A stretch of 64,000 bases of DNA from Scatophagus argus (GCF_020382885.2 NC_058496.1:3898501-3962500); one strand, 5' to 3'; numbered from the stretch's first letter, positions 45,470-58,200 are shown. A program made the numbers and translations. The notes: generated from the sequence alone by a model not told the origin.

Positions 45470-47483
45470 TTACTTTGCTTTAGGCTGAACGTCAGTTTGA
45501 TCAGTCTCTGTACTCTCCTCAGCAGGCGAAGCTTTCCTGTCGTCTGGACACAAATCTGAAACGAGGAAATGATTAATGAAAAAAGTAGCGGAAAGAAATT
45601 TGACTCTAAGAATTTAATTAGGACGATACAGAACTGAAATGATGGCTGACCTGTGCCTGCAAAGTGGTACTCTGGGGGGAAGTTAAGACACTCCGCCTGC
45701 TTTTTGAAGGTGTCTAACTCAGATGGCTCCAGATCGCCTGTCCGTGCTTTAAAAGAGCAAAGCCAGGGCAGAGAGGACAGAAAGTGGAGTGATATCTCAA
45801 GCTGACCAAAAATTATACCTCTACTCAATCTTTGATGGAGAACAGATAGTAAAGGCTTACTAAACAGGAAGAGGTATCGTCCCTTTGACTTGCCGTCAGG
45901 GAGGAGGGTGGTGTCTTCAGACAGGAGGCAGTCGGAGCAGGTCTCATAGTACTTTCCATCATGATATGAAGTGTGACCATTGATGTTGACTGTGCAAACA
46001 TCAGGAAAATTAGGTCTCCACATGAATGTGCACACAGCATATAGTAGATCTTAAAACAAGTACAGAGTTGCTGTAAGTCTGAGATTTGTATTGTCATACA
46101 TCTACTGGAAATGGCGCAGAGTAAAATGCCATATAAAATGCAATGCTAAAATATTCAGATTCTGCTTTTTGGAGCCTTGTGTGACTGTTCTCTTATGCAA
46201 TCCACCTACACCTTGGCTGTGGCTGCATGCATGCACCCACATAAAGTTACGCAGCACAGAAAGGGAGACGATGAGTCAGAATGTAAACAGAAAAACACTG
46301 TGAATATCATGAAGCACATACAAGTGGTGTGACTGGTCATCCCAGAGATGGTGGCATTGGCTAAACCCTGAAGACATTTATCTTCACCTCTGTAAGGAGA
46401 AAGAACAAGAAAAAGAAGCCACAATCCGCATCAACCTCTCAGCATGTCCCAGCTGTCTTAACTGCAGACAGCTTTATCATTTGTGTTATATAAAATATTG
46501 CATAATATGAATTTTGCAGCTGGCTGAGTCCTTACAGTCGGTCGGCCCAGTAGATGGTGATGACTCCACTGTCGGAAGAAGCCGAGAGCTCCACCCAGGA
46601 ACTGTTCACTGACACCAGGTCCCCCTTCAGGCCAGGCTGGTCCCACGAGCCCACATGAAACACCCACTTCCCATAGATCTGCCAGCAGCACAGAGGACAA
46701 CCTCCACATGACTCAGCTGCTTATCTGTGTCAGAGTGCACTATTCTATACGTGAAGGTTTCATTCGTCTTGTCATCATTGCTATCCACATGCGGTTTCCA
46801 AGGTGACAAATTAAGTTGCAATCTCAATTTGTCACCTTGGAAACCGCATGTAATAGTAATGATATTAATACTCCTACTGCTATTGCTACTAATAATAATT
46901 AGAAGAAGAAGAAGAAGAGGAAGAAGGAGGAGGTCAATTAATGCTTAAAAAGCAACACAAAGCTCTTCACATAAAAGCAGATCATCATTCCATCTATGAC
47001 AAAAATAATGTTTCAAAAAAAGACAACGATATTAAACATGGATTGCAGTGTACAGTAGGTTTGATTTACTGTGTATACAGGTGCATTAATGTGCATGGGT
47101 AATTTAATATGCTCGAGCTTTACTAATGTAAACTGATAAACCAAAATAATATCAAACAAACTGTAAAAGATTTACAGATGCTCTTGTACTGTAATTTATT
47201 TTAAAGAGCTATATAATGAATGCCTGCATGAAGACCTGCACAAACACATTTTTAAAAAAGACTTAGCCATTCGTTGGACTTAAACACTTAAATGTGAGCA
47301 ATTTTAACATCAAATCAAAACGATAGCCATTCAAGTTACATCCTGACATGCAACCAGATCATTGATACTCACGGGGCTGTGGCTGTCCAATATCAGAGGC
47401 TTAACCAGCTCTTTACAGTCCAGTTCAGATGCAGCACCCAGGGAGGTGAGAGCCAGCAGAGCAACAACCAGCTGTGCAGCCAT
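45470..47483 (-). CDS. Secreted lipocalin, paralogue B (210 aa, 6 exons)
   Basis: Minus-strand exons: 47483-47373, 46678-46536, 46389-46322, 45989-45861, 45746-45651, 45555-45470; 633 nt give 210 residues. Signal peptide MAAQLVVALLALTSLGAAS, then DCKELVKP, GxW motif IYGKWVFHVGS, sequon NSSW shared with C, TCSDCLLS, a TRTG-type exon 5 start, ECLNFPPEYHF and DLCPDD. Exons 1 to 5 differ little in size from A and C and have the same phases, so the three genes arose by tandem duplication. Its C-terminal tail is the longest of the three. Intron 1 contains a perfect 26-bp inverted repeat. A (CA)n tract and a Tc1-like MITE lie 110-610 bp upstream of the start. Ligand unknown. Confidence 0.87.
46787..46851. 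repeat. Perfect 26-bp inverted repeat (hairpin) in lipocalin B intron 1
   Basis: Arms 46787-46812 (starting acatgcggtttccaaggtga) and 46826-46851 are exact reverse complements around a 13-base loop. The flanks extend the pairing with a few mismatches (atcattgctat against atagtaatgat). Perfect pairing shows it is recent or constrained. Confidence 0.95.
46900..46935. repeat. Purine-rich (GAA/GGA)n simple repeat
   Basis: A run of agaagaag grading into aggagg lies about 50 bp beyond the hairpin in the same intron. It is a low-complexity tract only. Confidence 0.8.
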
Positions 47484-47591
47484 GGCTTGAGACAGCAGGC
47501 AGCCAGAGAGAGCAACGCTAATGTCAGGGATCCTGCCAGCTAGAACCTCCTCGAAGGAACCAGGGGAAGTGTTATGCAACAGTGGGCTGGG

Positions 47592-47596
<5 letters not shown>

Positions 47597-47629
<33 letters not shown>
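47597..47629. repeat. (CA)n microsatellite upstream of lipocalin B
   Basis: About 16 CA units lie 114-146 bp upstream of the lipocalin B start codon, directly next to the Tc1-like element. It may fall in the proximal promoter or 5' UTR. Confidence 0.9.
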
Positions 47630-47632
<3 letters not shown>

Positions 47633-47640
47633 CGCAACTA

Positions 47641-48092
47641 CACTATGTAGACAAAAGTATTAGGACACACCTCTTTATTGAATTCAGGTGTGGTATGGGG
47701 CTGTTTTCACAGTTGGGCTCAGCCCCTTACTTCTAGCTTACCAAGACATTTTGGACAATGTTATGCTTCCAACTTGGATGAGTTTGGTGTGGAAGAACTT
47801 GACTGGCCCACACAGAGTCCTGACCTCAACCCCATCCAACACCTTTGGGATGAACTGGAACGGAGATTGTGAGCCAGGCCTTTTGGTCCAACATCAGTGT
47901 GTGACCTCACAAATGCTCTGCATGAATGGGCACAAATTCCCACAGAAACACTCCAACATGTTGTGGAAAGCCTTCACAGAAGAGTGGAAGCTGTTAGAGC
48001 TGCAAAGCTGTCTGTGTGTTTAGAATGTGATGTCATTAAAGTCCCTGTTGGTGTAATGGTCAGCTGTCCCAATACTTTTGTACATATAATGA
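47641..48092 (+). mobile_element. Internally deleted Tc1-like element (MITE-like)
   Basis: The left terminal repeat cactatgtagacaaaagtat is followed almost at once by the C-terminal transposase remnant (SPDLNPIQHLWDELE near 47818-47862), and the right repeat is at about 48068-48092 (cccaatacttttgtacatat). The N-terminal transposase half is absent, so the copy is non-autonomous. It lies 160 bp upstream of lipocalin B. It shares sequence and structure with the copies at 1300-1827 and 63915-64000. Confidence 0.85.
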
Positions 48093-49859
48093 AGATAGGT
48101 AAGCACACTTTTAATGTAACAAAACTGGTGACTTTTACATTCATGCCATTGCAAAAAACCTCATAAATGTAAAATACCAGAATGCACAGTCACATGTCCA
48201 CATTACATCATACAAGGATACAACAAAGGCACTCTTCACTTTTCACATCCAGTCACCAGCAGGATGTGTTTTATTTATCATGTTACATAAGAGCCAGCTG
48301 GCACAGTTTGAAAGGACCCCTGCATCCTTCAATATGTGAACAACCCCCTGCACAGAGTCCGACACAGAAACATGTCCTCTCATTATTTCAACAACGTGAA
48401 TGGTTTCAAAACATTACAGATATTTCCATGAACTACTTTGATTTGCTAATTCAACGAAAACAAACCAAAACGGACATTTGCTTTGACATCAAGTAACTTT
48501 CTGTCTCCTCGGGGCAGGTGCAAGCTTACATAACATGTTCTCTCTCCATTTTCCCAGGGAAACAGCTCCGAGTTACGACATTCTGTTTTTTTGTTTTTGT
48601 AGAAAGGATACATCGTCACTACTAACAATAATACCTCAAATGATGTGAAACAACATTCCTGTGAAACTCTGAGGCCGATCAAATCCGTATCTGAGGTCCA
48701 CCCACAAAACAGTCAGCAATATAAATGTGTTCTGTTGGAGAGTTTTGTCAAGGAGACTGACAGCACATTTCAGGGTGGAATGTGTTTTCTTAAATGTTGT
48801 GGTTTTGCTCAATTTGTTGCTGTACAGCAGGTGATAAATAAGATCTGCATCAAAATTTGATAGATATTACATAGTATGGGTAGGTTATGTAACTCACACA
48901 TGAAGAATATATGTCCTCATGTAACTGGTGTGTATCTGTGTGTGTGGGTTTAACACAAAAAAATATTTGGTTTGCAGTTTTTTATCTTTCACTATTTTGG
49001 AGATCCTCAATCCACGCCGAGCCAAAGGGAGACATTACAGTTACCATTCTGCAGTAAACGTTTTGGACACATGATGTTTAAACTTTGGCCCGGTGACATT
49101 AAGTGAGAGGAAAGCTGCGAAAAAGGCAAAACTAGCCACCATCTTTCTCTTCTTTCAGAAAAGTCATCACACAGTGGTGTCAGCTTCTCACAGCCTCGTT
49201 AAACTGTTGCTTCCATCCTTCAAGGGGCCCTCTGACTAACAGACAAAAGACTAGCATTGAGGCAGAACAAAGAGATGAAATCAGCCAGCCAGTCCAAAGC
49301 TCTGCTTGCTGTTTCCAACTCGTTAGTTACAGTCCATAACAACTGCTTGAAACATAGCAACTCGTGTAGTTGCAGCCTGCTTTGGACAGAAGCAGAAATC
49401 ACTGGAAGCTGTCACCAACATATGTACAAACAGATGAGGTTTATGCAAAATAAAAGCATGCAAACATACAGTGTAGCCATTTGTTAAGCTTTATATGCAT
49501 TAAAGACAGAGACACTTAACGGGTTTCCATAATGATTTTATGAATTTGACGGTCGATGTGAAATCAGTCTATTTGATTGTCTTTAATACAGCAGTCTATT
49601 GAAAATATCACATCTGCCACGATAACTAACTTCAACAGGTAAATAGCTCTTTGCTTTTATAAGGCAGAGAAAAACACACATTAACTCCTCCCCTCCCCCG
49701 CACAATGAAAAAAAGGAAGAAGGTGTTCTCCTAACATCTATCAAGACATCTGTGATACACACAAGCATACTTGAAATTTGACTCATGCAGTAACTTCAGG
49801 TTAGTCTCAGGATAGATTTTAGGTTCAGGTGACAGCAGTGTCTTCAGCATGCGTTTTCT
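48093..49859. other. Spacer between lipocalins B and C
   Basis: No exon is supported. It probably includes the lipocalin C 3' UTR on the minus strand; a candidate AATAAA (minus) lies at 48275-48270, which would make a 1.6-kb UTR, so the assignment is weak. Confidence 0.45.
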
Positions 49860-51459
49860 CTATTGTTCTTCTTCCTTTGCATCCGTGCTATCAGGGCACA
49901 AGTCTGAAAGAGAGCCAGGAAATCAAGTTACACCCACAGTGTGATACATTGTGATTACTGCCTTGCATCGTTACTGTCGTGTGTGTGTGTAGCAGTGAAG
50001 AGAGCGAGAGGCCTGCAGCATCCTACCTGTGGCTTCTCCAAAGTGGAACTCCGGTGGGAAGTTGAGACATGCAGCCAGCCTCTTGAAACTTTCCAAATGA
50101 GAGGCATCCAGTGTCCCAGACTTTGCTGCACAGCAGGGAGTGGGAGGACAAAAAAAGAATGTTGTCTCAGTTAACTAGTCAAAACATTTATGTCATTATT
50201 TATTAACACAACTGAGTGCCAACATTCAAAGTTTTGGTCTTTTTGGTGCAGAGAAGAGCTGTGAACTTACTGAAGAGGTAGAGGTTTCTGCCTTTTCTTG
50301 TTTCCCCGTTTTTGCCCATCGCCACTGAGGTGTCCATCCAAAGTATGCACTCAGGGCAGGTGATCAGGTGCTTCCCAACATGCTCATGAGTGGTGGAGTT
50401 GTAGTAAACTATAAGATATTAACAGAAGATTAAGGTAGTGTTATGCATTTGATGCATGACTGCTAATTGTGGGTCAAAGTATCACTAATTACTTACACGT
50501 GACCTTGGTGGAGTTTCCAGTGAAGGTGGTATTAACAGCCCCATGATGACATTTTCCATCATCCCTAAAGAGAGGCGAACATGACAATCACAGAAAAACT
50601 GTCTCATCAGCTACCTTATGCCTTAAGGGTATCGAAATCTAAAAGATCAGCAGTTACATTTTGTCTCTCCAGCGAAGGGTCATGTCATCGCTATCAGCGA
50701 TGAATGAGATGTCAATCCAGGAGCTGTTGATGATTTTCAGTTCCTCCAGGAGCTCTTTATTGTCTGATGTTCCAGTATAGAAGATCCATTTTCCAGAAAC
50801 CTGGACACAGATGTGAAAAATTAGCACTTATATTTCTATCAAATTTGTACTCATATTGAGAAAGCTCTTGTTAAAGACATTTTGGAGCACAAACCAAACA
50901 GTCCTTTTGGTTTTTGAGATCTAATTAGTTCAGAGTATGGTACATTTAGAAAAACAGAAATTAGGTCCAACCTTCAAACTGAAACCGATCAATTAACATT
51001 ACTAATAACTGTAAATAACTGTAGACTGTTCAATCAATCACATTCAGCCCCCAGAATGTTCCCATGTTGGTGTGTTTAAGCCAACTACAACCCTAAACTC
51101 ACTGCTTCCTTCTGTTTGCTTCCATGTTTAGTTTATGAATTGTTTTGTCTTGAGCAGCGTGATTTCTTGAAATTATGGCTTGGGATGCTTGACCTCTCAA
51201 ACCCCAGATGTTGCAGGTGAACACGTCACCATTAAGAAACCATTTTGGCCTTATCTAACAAACAGTCAGATCTGATTATGCAAAACCATCAGTATTTGCC
51301 TTTTAACAGCTTGATTCTGATTTATCCTGAATGTAAGTGCTGAGGACAACGTACCCTGCTACGATCCTCCAGAGGTTTAACAAGCTCCTCACAGTCTGGA
51401 TCAGATGCAGCAGTCAGAGAAAAGACAGCCAGCAAAGCTAAACAAAACTGAGCAGACAT
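49860..51459 (-). CDS. Secreted lipocalin, paralogue C (198 aa, 6 exons)
   Basis: Minus-strand exons: 51459-51355, 50800-50658, 50564-50497, 50408-50271, 50125-50027, 49903-49860; 597 nt give 198 residues. Signal peptide MSAQFCLALLAVFSLTAAS, DCEELVKP, GxW motif VSGKWIFYTGT, then four sequons (NSS, NTT, NST twice). Further conserved blocks are TCPECILW, ACLNFPPEFHF and DLCPDS. The exon phases (0, 2, 1, 1, 1) match A and B. As the most glycosylated of the three it looks most like an alpha-1-acid-glycoprotein-type plasma lipocalin. The ligand cannot be read from the sequence. It is the first gene of the trio in transcription order. Confidence 0.87.
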
Positions 51460-52105
51460 AATTAGAAGTCAAATGATGGTGAGCCACGGCAAGAAGAGGA
51501 CAAATCTACTCCTGGAGGAAGGCCCCGGTGAGGACTATCAAGAGGGCAGTTACATAAATATGGGAGGGAGGGAGAGAGAGTTCGGACAGATGAATAGGGA
51601 TGTGGGAGGTGGGCGGACCACAGACTGTTTGTGCATTTGTGAATGGTTCAGAGTCTCTCTGCAGAAACCAAAGTGTATATGTACAGAGACATATGGGGTT
51701 GCACATGTCGCTTACACAGACACTGAGTAAAGAGGTTCAGCGATAACTGCTTATTTACTGAAATCATGGCATAAAAACTTTCTGAAATAATTTCCTGTGA
51801 ACTCTCCGATTTGGACAAGTCTATTGCTGGGTATAATTATGTGGCAACTACAACACAACTACACAACAGTGGGCTCTTATGTCACTGTGAGTGGACCTCT
51901 AAAGTTGGCAAAAGAATAATCCTCCACTGTCTTCTACTGGATTCCACCCACAGTTTAAATCAATTTGTGAAAAGGCTGTTACCACACTGATTCCCCCAAC
52001 TACTGTGATTTGTGCTCCAACAATGAAAATCGGCCCGTAAAACATTTGGTAACAAGTGCTGGGCTCCAGGAAGGTGTTGTCTTCCTGAACAGAAAATGTT
52101 ATTTT

Positions 52106-52205
52106 TACTTAAAGGAATAGTCTGACATTTTGGTAGATAAGCTTGATCACTTTCTAAATATGAAGCTATCGCCATATATAATAGAAGCTTGATGAGATCT
52201 TGCAA
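52106..52205 (+). repeat. Teleost dispersed repeat fragment (aaaggaatagt family)
   Basis: The start aaaggaatagtctgacattt followed by tggtagataagctt is the leading end of a repeat family common in percomorph fishes. A longer copy lies at about 55660-55870. Recognised from general knowledge; ends approximate. Confidence 0.55.
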
Positions 52206-52324
52206 CACTAATTGTGGTACTGTGTGTGTACTAGTTCCTATAATTGAGTCTAATTGCTCTTGTATCGCTTCTATTTTATTCTTTTCCAATTTGTAAACAC
52301 TTTAAATGATTTATTTTTTTCTTT

Positions 52325-52396
52325 TCAAGTCCTTGAGCTGCTGCGACACCCAAAATTACCCTGTGGGCGATCAATAAAGTTTATCTTATCTTGCAG
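52325..52396 (+). mobile_element. 3' tail of a LINE/SINE retroposon
   Basis: The phrase ctgtgggcgatcaataaag followed by tttatcttatcttg is typical of the 3' end of fish L2/CR1-clade LINEs and their SINEs. No reverse transcriptase remnant is visible upstream, so the copy is strongly 5'-truncated. Confidence 0.5.
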
Positions 52397-52920
52397 CCCG
52401 GCCCTGTACAAACATAACAAAATATACCCACACCACCTACAGTTAATTAATATGTTGTTTTTTGTTGCTTGTACCAAATGGGACTTTGCTTTTCCCCAAG
52501 TTTCCCCTTCGGACAGTAGCAGGATAAACTCGGAGAGATCATTTTCATTTTACCTGTCAATGTTTATCTGGTGTATCTCGAGTTTATCCAAGCAACCTTC
52601 TGGTCAGCCAAGCCCTCTAAACCACTGCTGCCAAAGCTCTGTCACCAAGTGGCCAGCGATCCTGGATTTAAGTTCGCTTCCAAGAACTGGTTTTGGCAAG
52701 ATCACAGTCAGTCTTTGTTCTTAAATGTTGTCACACTGGAGACACTGCTGTCCTGTACAATACAGGGAGCAGATTGAACCCCAGCACACAACTGGGAGAG
52801 ACATGACTTGTGATTGTCTACGCATTCAAATACAGCCTGAAGAGACTGGATTCGTGTCCTTATACACACAGTCCTCACGAATGAAAAGAGCTGACACTTC
52901 GACTAAGGGAAGAGAAGCTT

Positions 52921-55202
52921 TATACTAGCATATTCAAAACCCATGAAATACTTCTCTGTGTATTTACAAAAAAATAATACAAGAATAAAAAAGAGAAAAT
53001 GAACACATCACAAATGGAGTCCCACGTACTGCCACAAAACAGAAAACATGATCAAATTTACAAATGCGTCTTCTTGTACACCCACTTATGGCTTCAATCT
53101 AACACAAAAACAAAATAAAATATCTCTGTTCAGCTGTGATGGTGCACAATCAGTCCATCCCTCCCTTTTGCAGTAATTCTCTCCAGATTTTTCTTTAAAT
53201 AATAATAATAATATCAAATACACACATAGGACAGAGGAGCTACATTTGTGAGCTGTACACTTTGCAGTAAGGGAGGGGGAAAGGAGAATGTTCACAGGCA
53301 TGTTGACCTTTTGTACATGATGATGATACATCTTGGGCAGTGAAAACAAAGTTAAAACGTTGATTAAAACAAGCTTATTTTACCTTTTTGTACCAACCAA
53401 TCTTCATCACACTGAGATCACAGTTTATCCGGATGACAATGAAGTATGAGTGACCAAAGTGACTTTTTAAGCTTGTGTCTTGCAGTTTACCACGCATACA
53501 CTGACTCAAACATCTGGAGAATGTGGTGCTGATAAACCCTTTGGATAAAGGTCCAAAGAACCAGATTTTAGAGAGGCCTCAGCAAACAAAACCGACAAAT
53601 CGTACGGCTACACATACAGGGTCACTGTCCCCTCTCGTTAGATAAAATGGTCACACTAAAAAAAATTATCTTCTGCACACCTCATCTTAAGCGTTGTCCC
53701 GTGCTTGTGCAGTCAACACAATGTAAAATCCTTGAACCCAGTATGGCGCTCACACTGGGGAGTTCGACAGTGTCAATATTCCCCCGTGTGACCCTTACAG
53801 TTCTCTCTTTCTCCAGTAAAATTACAGTTAACATAGTGATCTGACATGATTTAAAGCGAGATGATGTAACTCTTGAAAGATGAGATAACACCTTATTCCT
53901 TGGTCTGGTATGACCATTAGCATTCGGTTGCTAAATAATGGCTAATGTTAGCCAACTGGATTTAGATGTTATTCAATAAAGGAGCCACTCCACTGACTAT
54001 GTGACTCATTTATTGTTATTCTGTAAAGTCACTTGAAGCAACAGTGGCTACTGTTGCAGCCAACAAAAGTTACATAATTTCCCTTTAAGGGCCAGTGTGA
54101 AGGATCTACGAGGATCTAGTAGCATTACTTGAATATAATAATCCTAATTATGTTTTCATTGACGTATAACAACCCGACTCTGAGAATCACGTTTCTGTTA
54201 CCTTAGAACAAACCTTTTAATACCTACAGAGGGAGTCTCGCAGGGAGTCTGCTGCATTTCTACGGTGGCAAACAAAGGACTGACCAAATACTGGCTTTCG
54301 AGCAGGACTGACTGAGTTTCGCTAGCTTGTAGGGGAGGGTGAGGAGAAGGGGTTAGATGCCACTAAATCCAACACACTGGTCTTTTAAGCAATGAACAAA
54401 GCTCTTTTTTTCTCAATAACTGTTCAGTGTGATTTCAAATTTAAAATGCAATTCAGGCTGCTTTCGATCTGCATTTCATTAGCGTCTCCAGGATGCAAAT
54501 ATCTTACATTTTCCAGATTTGTGGTTTGAGTTTGGTGATGAAAAATAAAAAGAAATTCTAAGACACAGAGCATAAAATGTAAAATACAATGTAAGTGGTC
54601 TTAAATTTTTAGACCAATCATTTCTGCACAAGCTGGAGGTTTGGTGAGATGTTACTGTCATGTCTCCAATTCTCTTCCAGTAATGGACAAAGCAGTTTGC
54701 CAAGAAAAAAAACCAAAAAACAAAAACATATGTTCAGCCAAAAAAAGTGTCTTCATCTTTTTAAATCCTTGAAAATGTAAACATTAGGATAAATACAATT
54801 GTGGCCTTTCATTTTTGGGCATGGACATTTTGGGCATGATATGATGCAAAAAGGCAGAGACATCTGTCTGTGACTGGAGTGTGTGGACAGTCTCATACAC
54901 ACTGTATGCAAATATACAAAGAGTTGTCCTCTGGGTTGATTCAATTTGGTTCCTTTGTACAGTCTCATAGTTGCAGAGGAAAAACTGATGAATGTAGCAG
55001 AGTCAGCACTTGGAAAAGGAAAAGAAACAGGACAGAAGAGATGTGGACAGAAACAATGGAAGGGGGCTTGAAGTGGGGCGGGGATTGTAGAACGATGGAG
55101 CCTGGGGCAACTGTCCCGACTAGGCAGGCCATGGAGTCTCTCTGCTTTTCACCGATCCACACCAGCTTACTGAGCGACTGTCCAAACATGCTTCCAGAGC
55201 CT
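52921..55202 (-). other. ssbp2: Probable ssbp2 3' UTR and flanking DNA
   Basis: This stretch follows the ssbp2 stop codon on the minus strand. A minus-strand AATAAA is at 54014-54009. No coding pattern is seen. A MITE occupies 54083-54389. SSBP2 transcripts in other vertebrates have long 3' UTRs, but the end is not defined here. Confidence 0.45.
54083..54389. mobile_element. Non-autonomous DNA element (MITE) with imperfect terminal inverted repeats
   Basis: The ends 54083-54105 (ctttaagggccagtgtgaag plus gat) and 54367-54389 pair as inverted repeats at 18 of 23 positions. The interior has no open frame. The cagtgtg ends resemble a repeat common in teleosts with 'acactgg ... cctttaa' termini. 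Assignment to a superfamily is uncertain. Confidence 0.65.
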
Positions 55203-58200
55203 TCACACGCTCATCGTCATGTTTGGAGAATACTGCAGAGATAAAATGGAGAGAAATTCATATGTGTGAGCATGTGTGCAAAAAAGATTCTTTTATCTTG
55301 GATTAGATGAAGATGATGATGATATTTAGTTAAAGCTGGTTTATTCACCAGTGGTCAGACCAAGAGAAGAACCACAGTACAAACTCAGGCCCACATTTGT
55401 ACTACTATGCACACTAAGAAGTCCATAAATAACCACGTACGACAAGGGGTCAGAGTGAAAACTTGTGTTGTGACATACCCACATAGGTGACAAATACAGA
55501 CATAGTAACAAAGTTAGTATGAAATGATTAACTCAATAGAACTGTATATTAAATATCTAATGTCATACAAAACCATCAGTTTCTGTGTCTGTATCCTGAA
55601 TTAGAAATCCTTTCGAACTGATTTGACAGTAGCAAAACTATTCTCAGGAATGTGGGCACCAGAAAGGGATAGTTTGACATGATGGGAATTAAACTTTGTT
55701 GACTTCTCCCTTGAATAAGATGAGTAGATCGACATCACTCGTGCATCTGTACAGTAAAGTGAAGGTACAGTCAGCAACCGTTTAGCTTAGCATGGCCCTG
55801 TAGCCTGGCTCAGAACGTAAGAAAATCAACTTCCCAGCACCTCTATAGCTCACTATATTCACTTTCTGAAGCTGCAACCGGTGGAAACTGCAGGAAGTCA
55901 CTGCTCTCAGCCAAGAAATAGGCCAGCACAAACCCCCATAAAGCTACAGCTTGTCATTTATACACTTTGGTGCACAAGGTTTAATTTGGGGGTAGTAAAT
56001 AAGACATTTTCCTTTGGACAGAACTAGGCTAGGCTTTATCTTAATTTCAAGCTCAACTTAAACATTATGTTATCAGCACAAAAACACTTAAGATGAAGGA
56101 TCATCCCATTTAGTAAAGGACAATTAGCTTACACTTTCATTCTGAAAAGGGTTAAGGAAGTTTCCTCCCATTTCCCCGTCCTCTCTGGGGGTCCCAGGCT
56201 GGTTACTCATACTTAGGTTACCAGGGGAGTTCTGTAAAAACAAAACAAAAAAAAGACAGTGTGTAATACATACATTAGCATTAAGGTCATTGTATGCTAC
56301 TAAAGCTACAAAAAACAGAGGTGGTGAAATTGCAAATTGGAGCTTCTAAACAGGCGAATATCTTCTCTCACCTTGGGGAGACTGTCCATATCACCTGACC
56401 CTGAGAGAGAGAACACAAGAGTTAAAATAACACAGCCATCACCATAATCGAATCACAGCTCAATTTGCTTAAATTACTGGAAAAATTAGAGAAAAATATG
56501 ATCACTGAGATTGAGCGTCAGTGCAGTGTACACTGTATGAGCTACTGATTTCTGTACCTAATGATCCATTCATGTGATGGGGCTCCATGCCAGCCATTCC
56601 CCCTAATGGACCATCGCCACCTGCACCCATAGGGAACTGAGGAGGACATACACAGGAGACAACGATATGAAAAGTAAAACAATAAAACAATCTTTTGACA
56701 TCACTACCACACTTTTACACCCACACACGAACTAACAGCAGCGGCACTTCAGTACACTGAGACACAGTGATACACAGACAGAATATCTCACATTTGGTCG
56801 ACTTCCACCAGGAGGGACTGTGTTTATCATAGTGTACATGTTGTCGCCAGAGTTGGTCGAATCTGACATGACAAATGGGGAAACAGTTAACAGAGAAACA
56901 TTAATGAGCACAGAGGATGTATGCATACAGTATATTTGTACACAGAGCCCACCTGCTGGACTTGGCATGATTGGGGTCCCCGGTGGCCCGCCACCTCCTG
57001 GAGGGCCCTGAAATTACAGTTTTGGTTTCCGAAAGATTCATTCACGATCTAATGACTTACAGCTCATACAGCAAGTAAAGAGCAACCGTTCAAACTAAAA
57101 CATACATACCACATAGCTTCCTGGAGATGCAGAAGAATAAGGGGTCTGCAAAAATACAAAAGGAAATCATGAAAGAAATGAAGTGTTCGTTAACTTTCTG
57201 TTGGGTGTCTTTGGTAGAGCACTTACTGAATTGGAGTTTGGAGGATTAGGCCAGGGTCGACCCCCACCCGGTCCCCTGAAAAACATGCACACACAAACTT
57301 CACTTTTCTGATTTTGGCAAACCTCTTTGTATCCAATTCATCTGGGCAAAGTTGGCAACAACAAGCTCTTCTGTTGCCCGAGAGTAGTGATGGGAACCAG
57401 TGATGGGAAAAAAAAGGAAGACAAAATAGAGAAAAGTTGGCTCCTAAGCTGCACTTTCAGACCTCTAAAGGGCAAAAATATACAGAAAAACTTAAAGACT
57501 GTCTCCATTAACATTGCAGACACTTGCAGTTTAACGCTGTCACTCCGAGCAGCAGAAAGGTGCTGCAGTCTTTTACATTGCATGTCTATGGATTACAGTA
57601 TGCAGATACACTCACATGTTCATGCCAGGCATCCCAGGACCAACCAGGGCATTTAGTGGTGGTCTCATCCCACCTCCATAGTTCTAAAAAAAGATAACAG
57701 AATATGAGTCATGTGTACAAGAAAGTAGCTATCAGAACCAAGGCTTTCAAAATATCATCATATGAATCATCTGGTCCCATACCTGGGGCCCTAGCGGTAC
57801 CATGCCTCTGGGTGGGGTCATCCGCTGCATTGGTCCTCCCATATTTGGATGTCCTGAAACACAGAAAAACAGTCAAACTACAACCAGTCAGCAGTTTGTT
57901 CCAGAGCAGTGTATTCAGGATCTGTCAGGCTGGGGTCCATTTTTGGTCATGTGCACCTTTATCTTTGGATAAACTGGAAGATGAGACAGCTTTGTCTGGA
58001 CACTATAGTGGTTCAAAACCCCAGGAGGACCCCCATTTCTACACTCTTGATGAGCCCTGGGTGTCTGGCACAAACCATCATACAACATTTGCAGTTGAGT
58101 GTGAACAGACTGGAACAGTAACTGAACAGTCTTTTAACTTATGCATAATTTATGTGTTGTCTGGAGGAGAGAGGAGTATGTGTAAATGGGGGTGGACTAA

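Larger units (their letters stand above)
51460..52920. other. Intergenic region between lipocalin C and ssbp2 3' end
   Basis: It contains the lipocalin C promoter side (51460 to about 51700) and two repeat fragments listed separately. No open frame here shows a recognised family. Confidence 0.55.

Noticed and set aside
54870..55244. 124-codon plus-strand frame
   Set aside because: It is antisense to the ssbp2 terminal exon and 3' UTR and shows no recognisable protein features.
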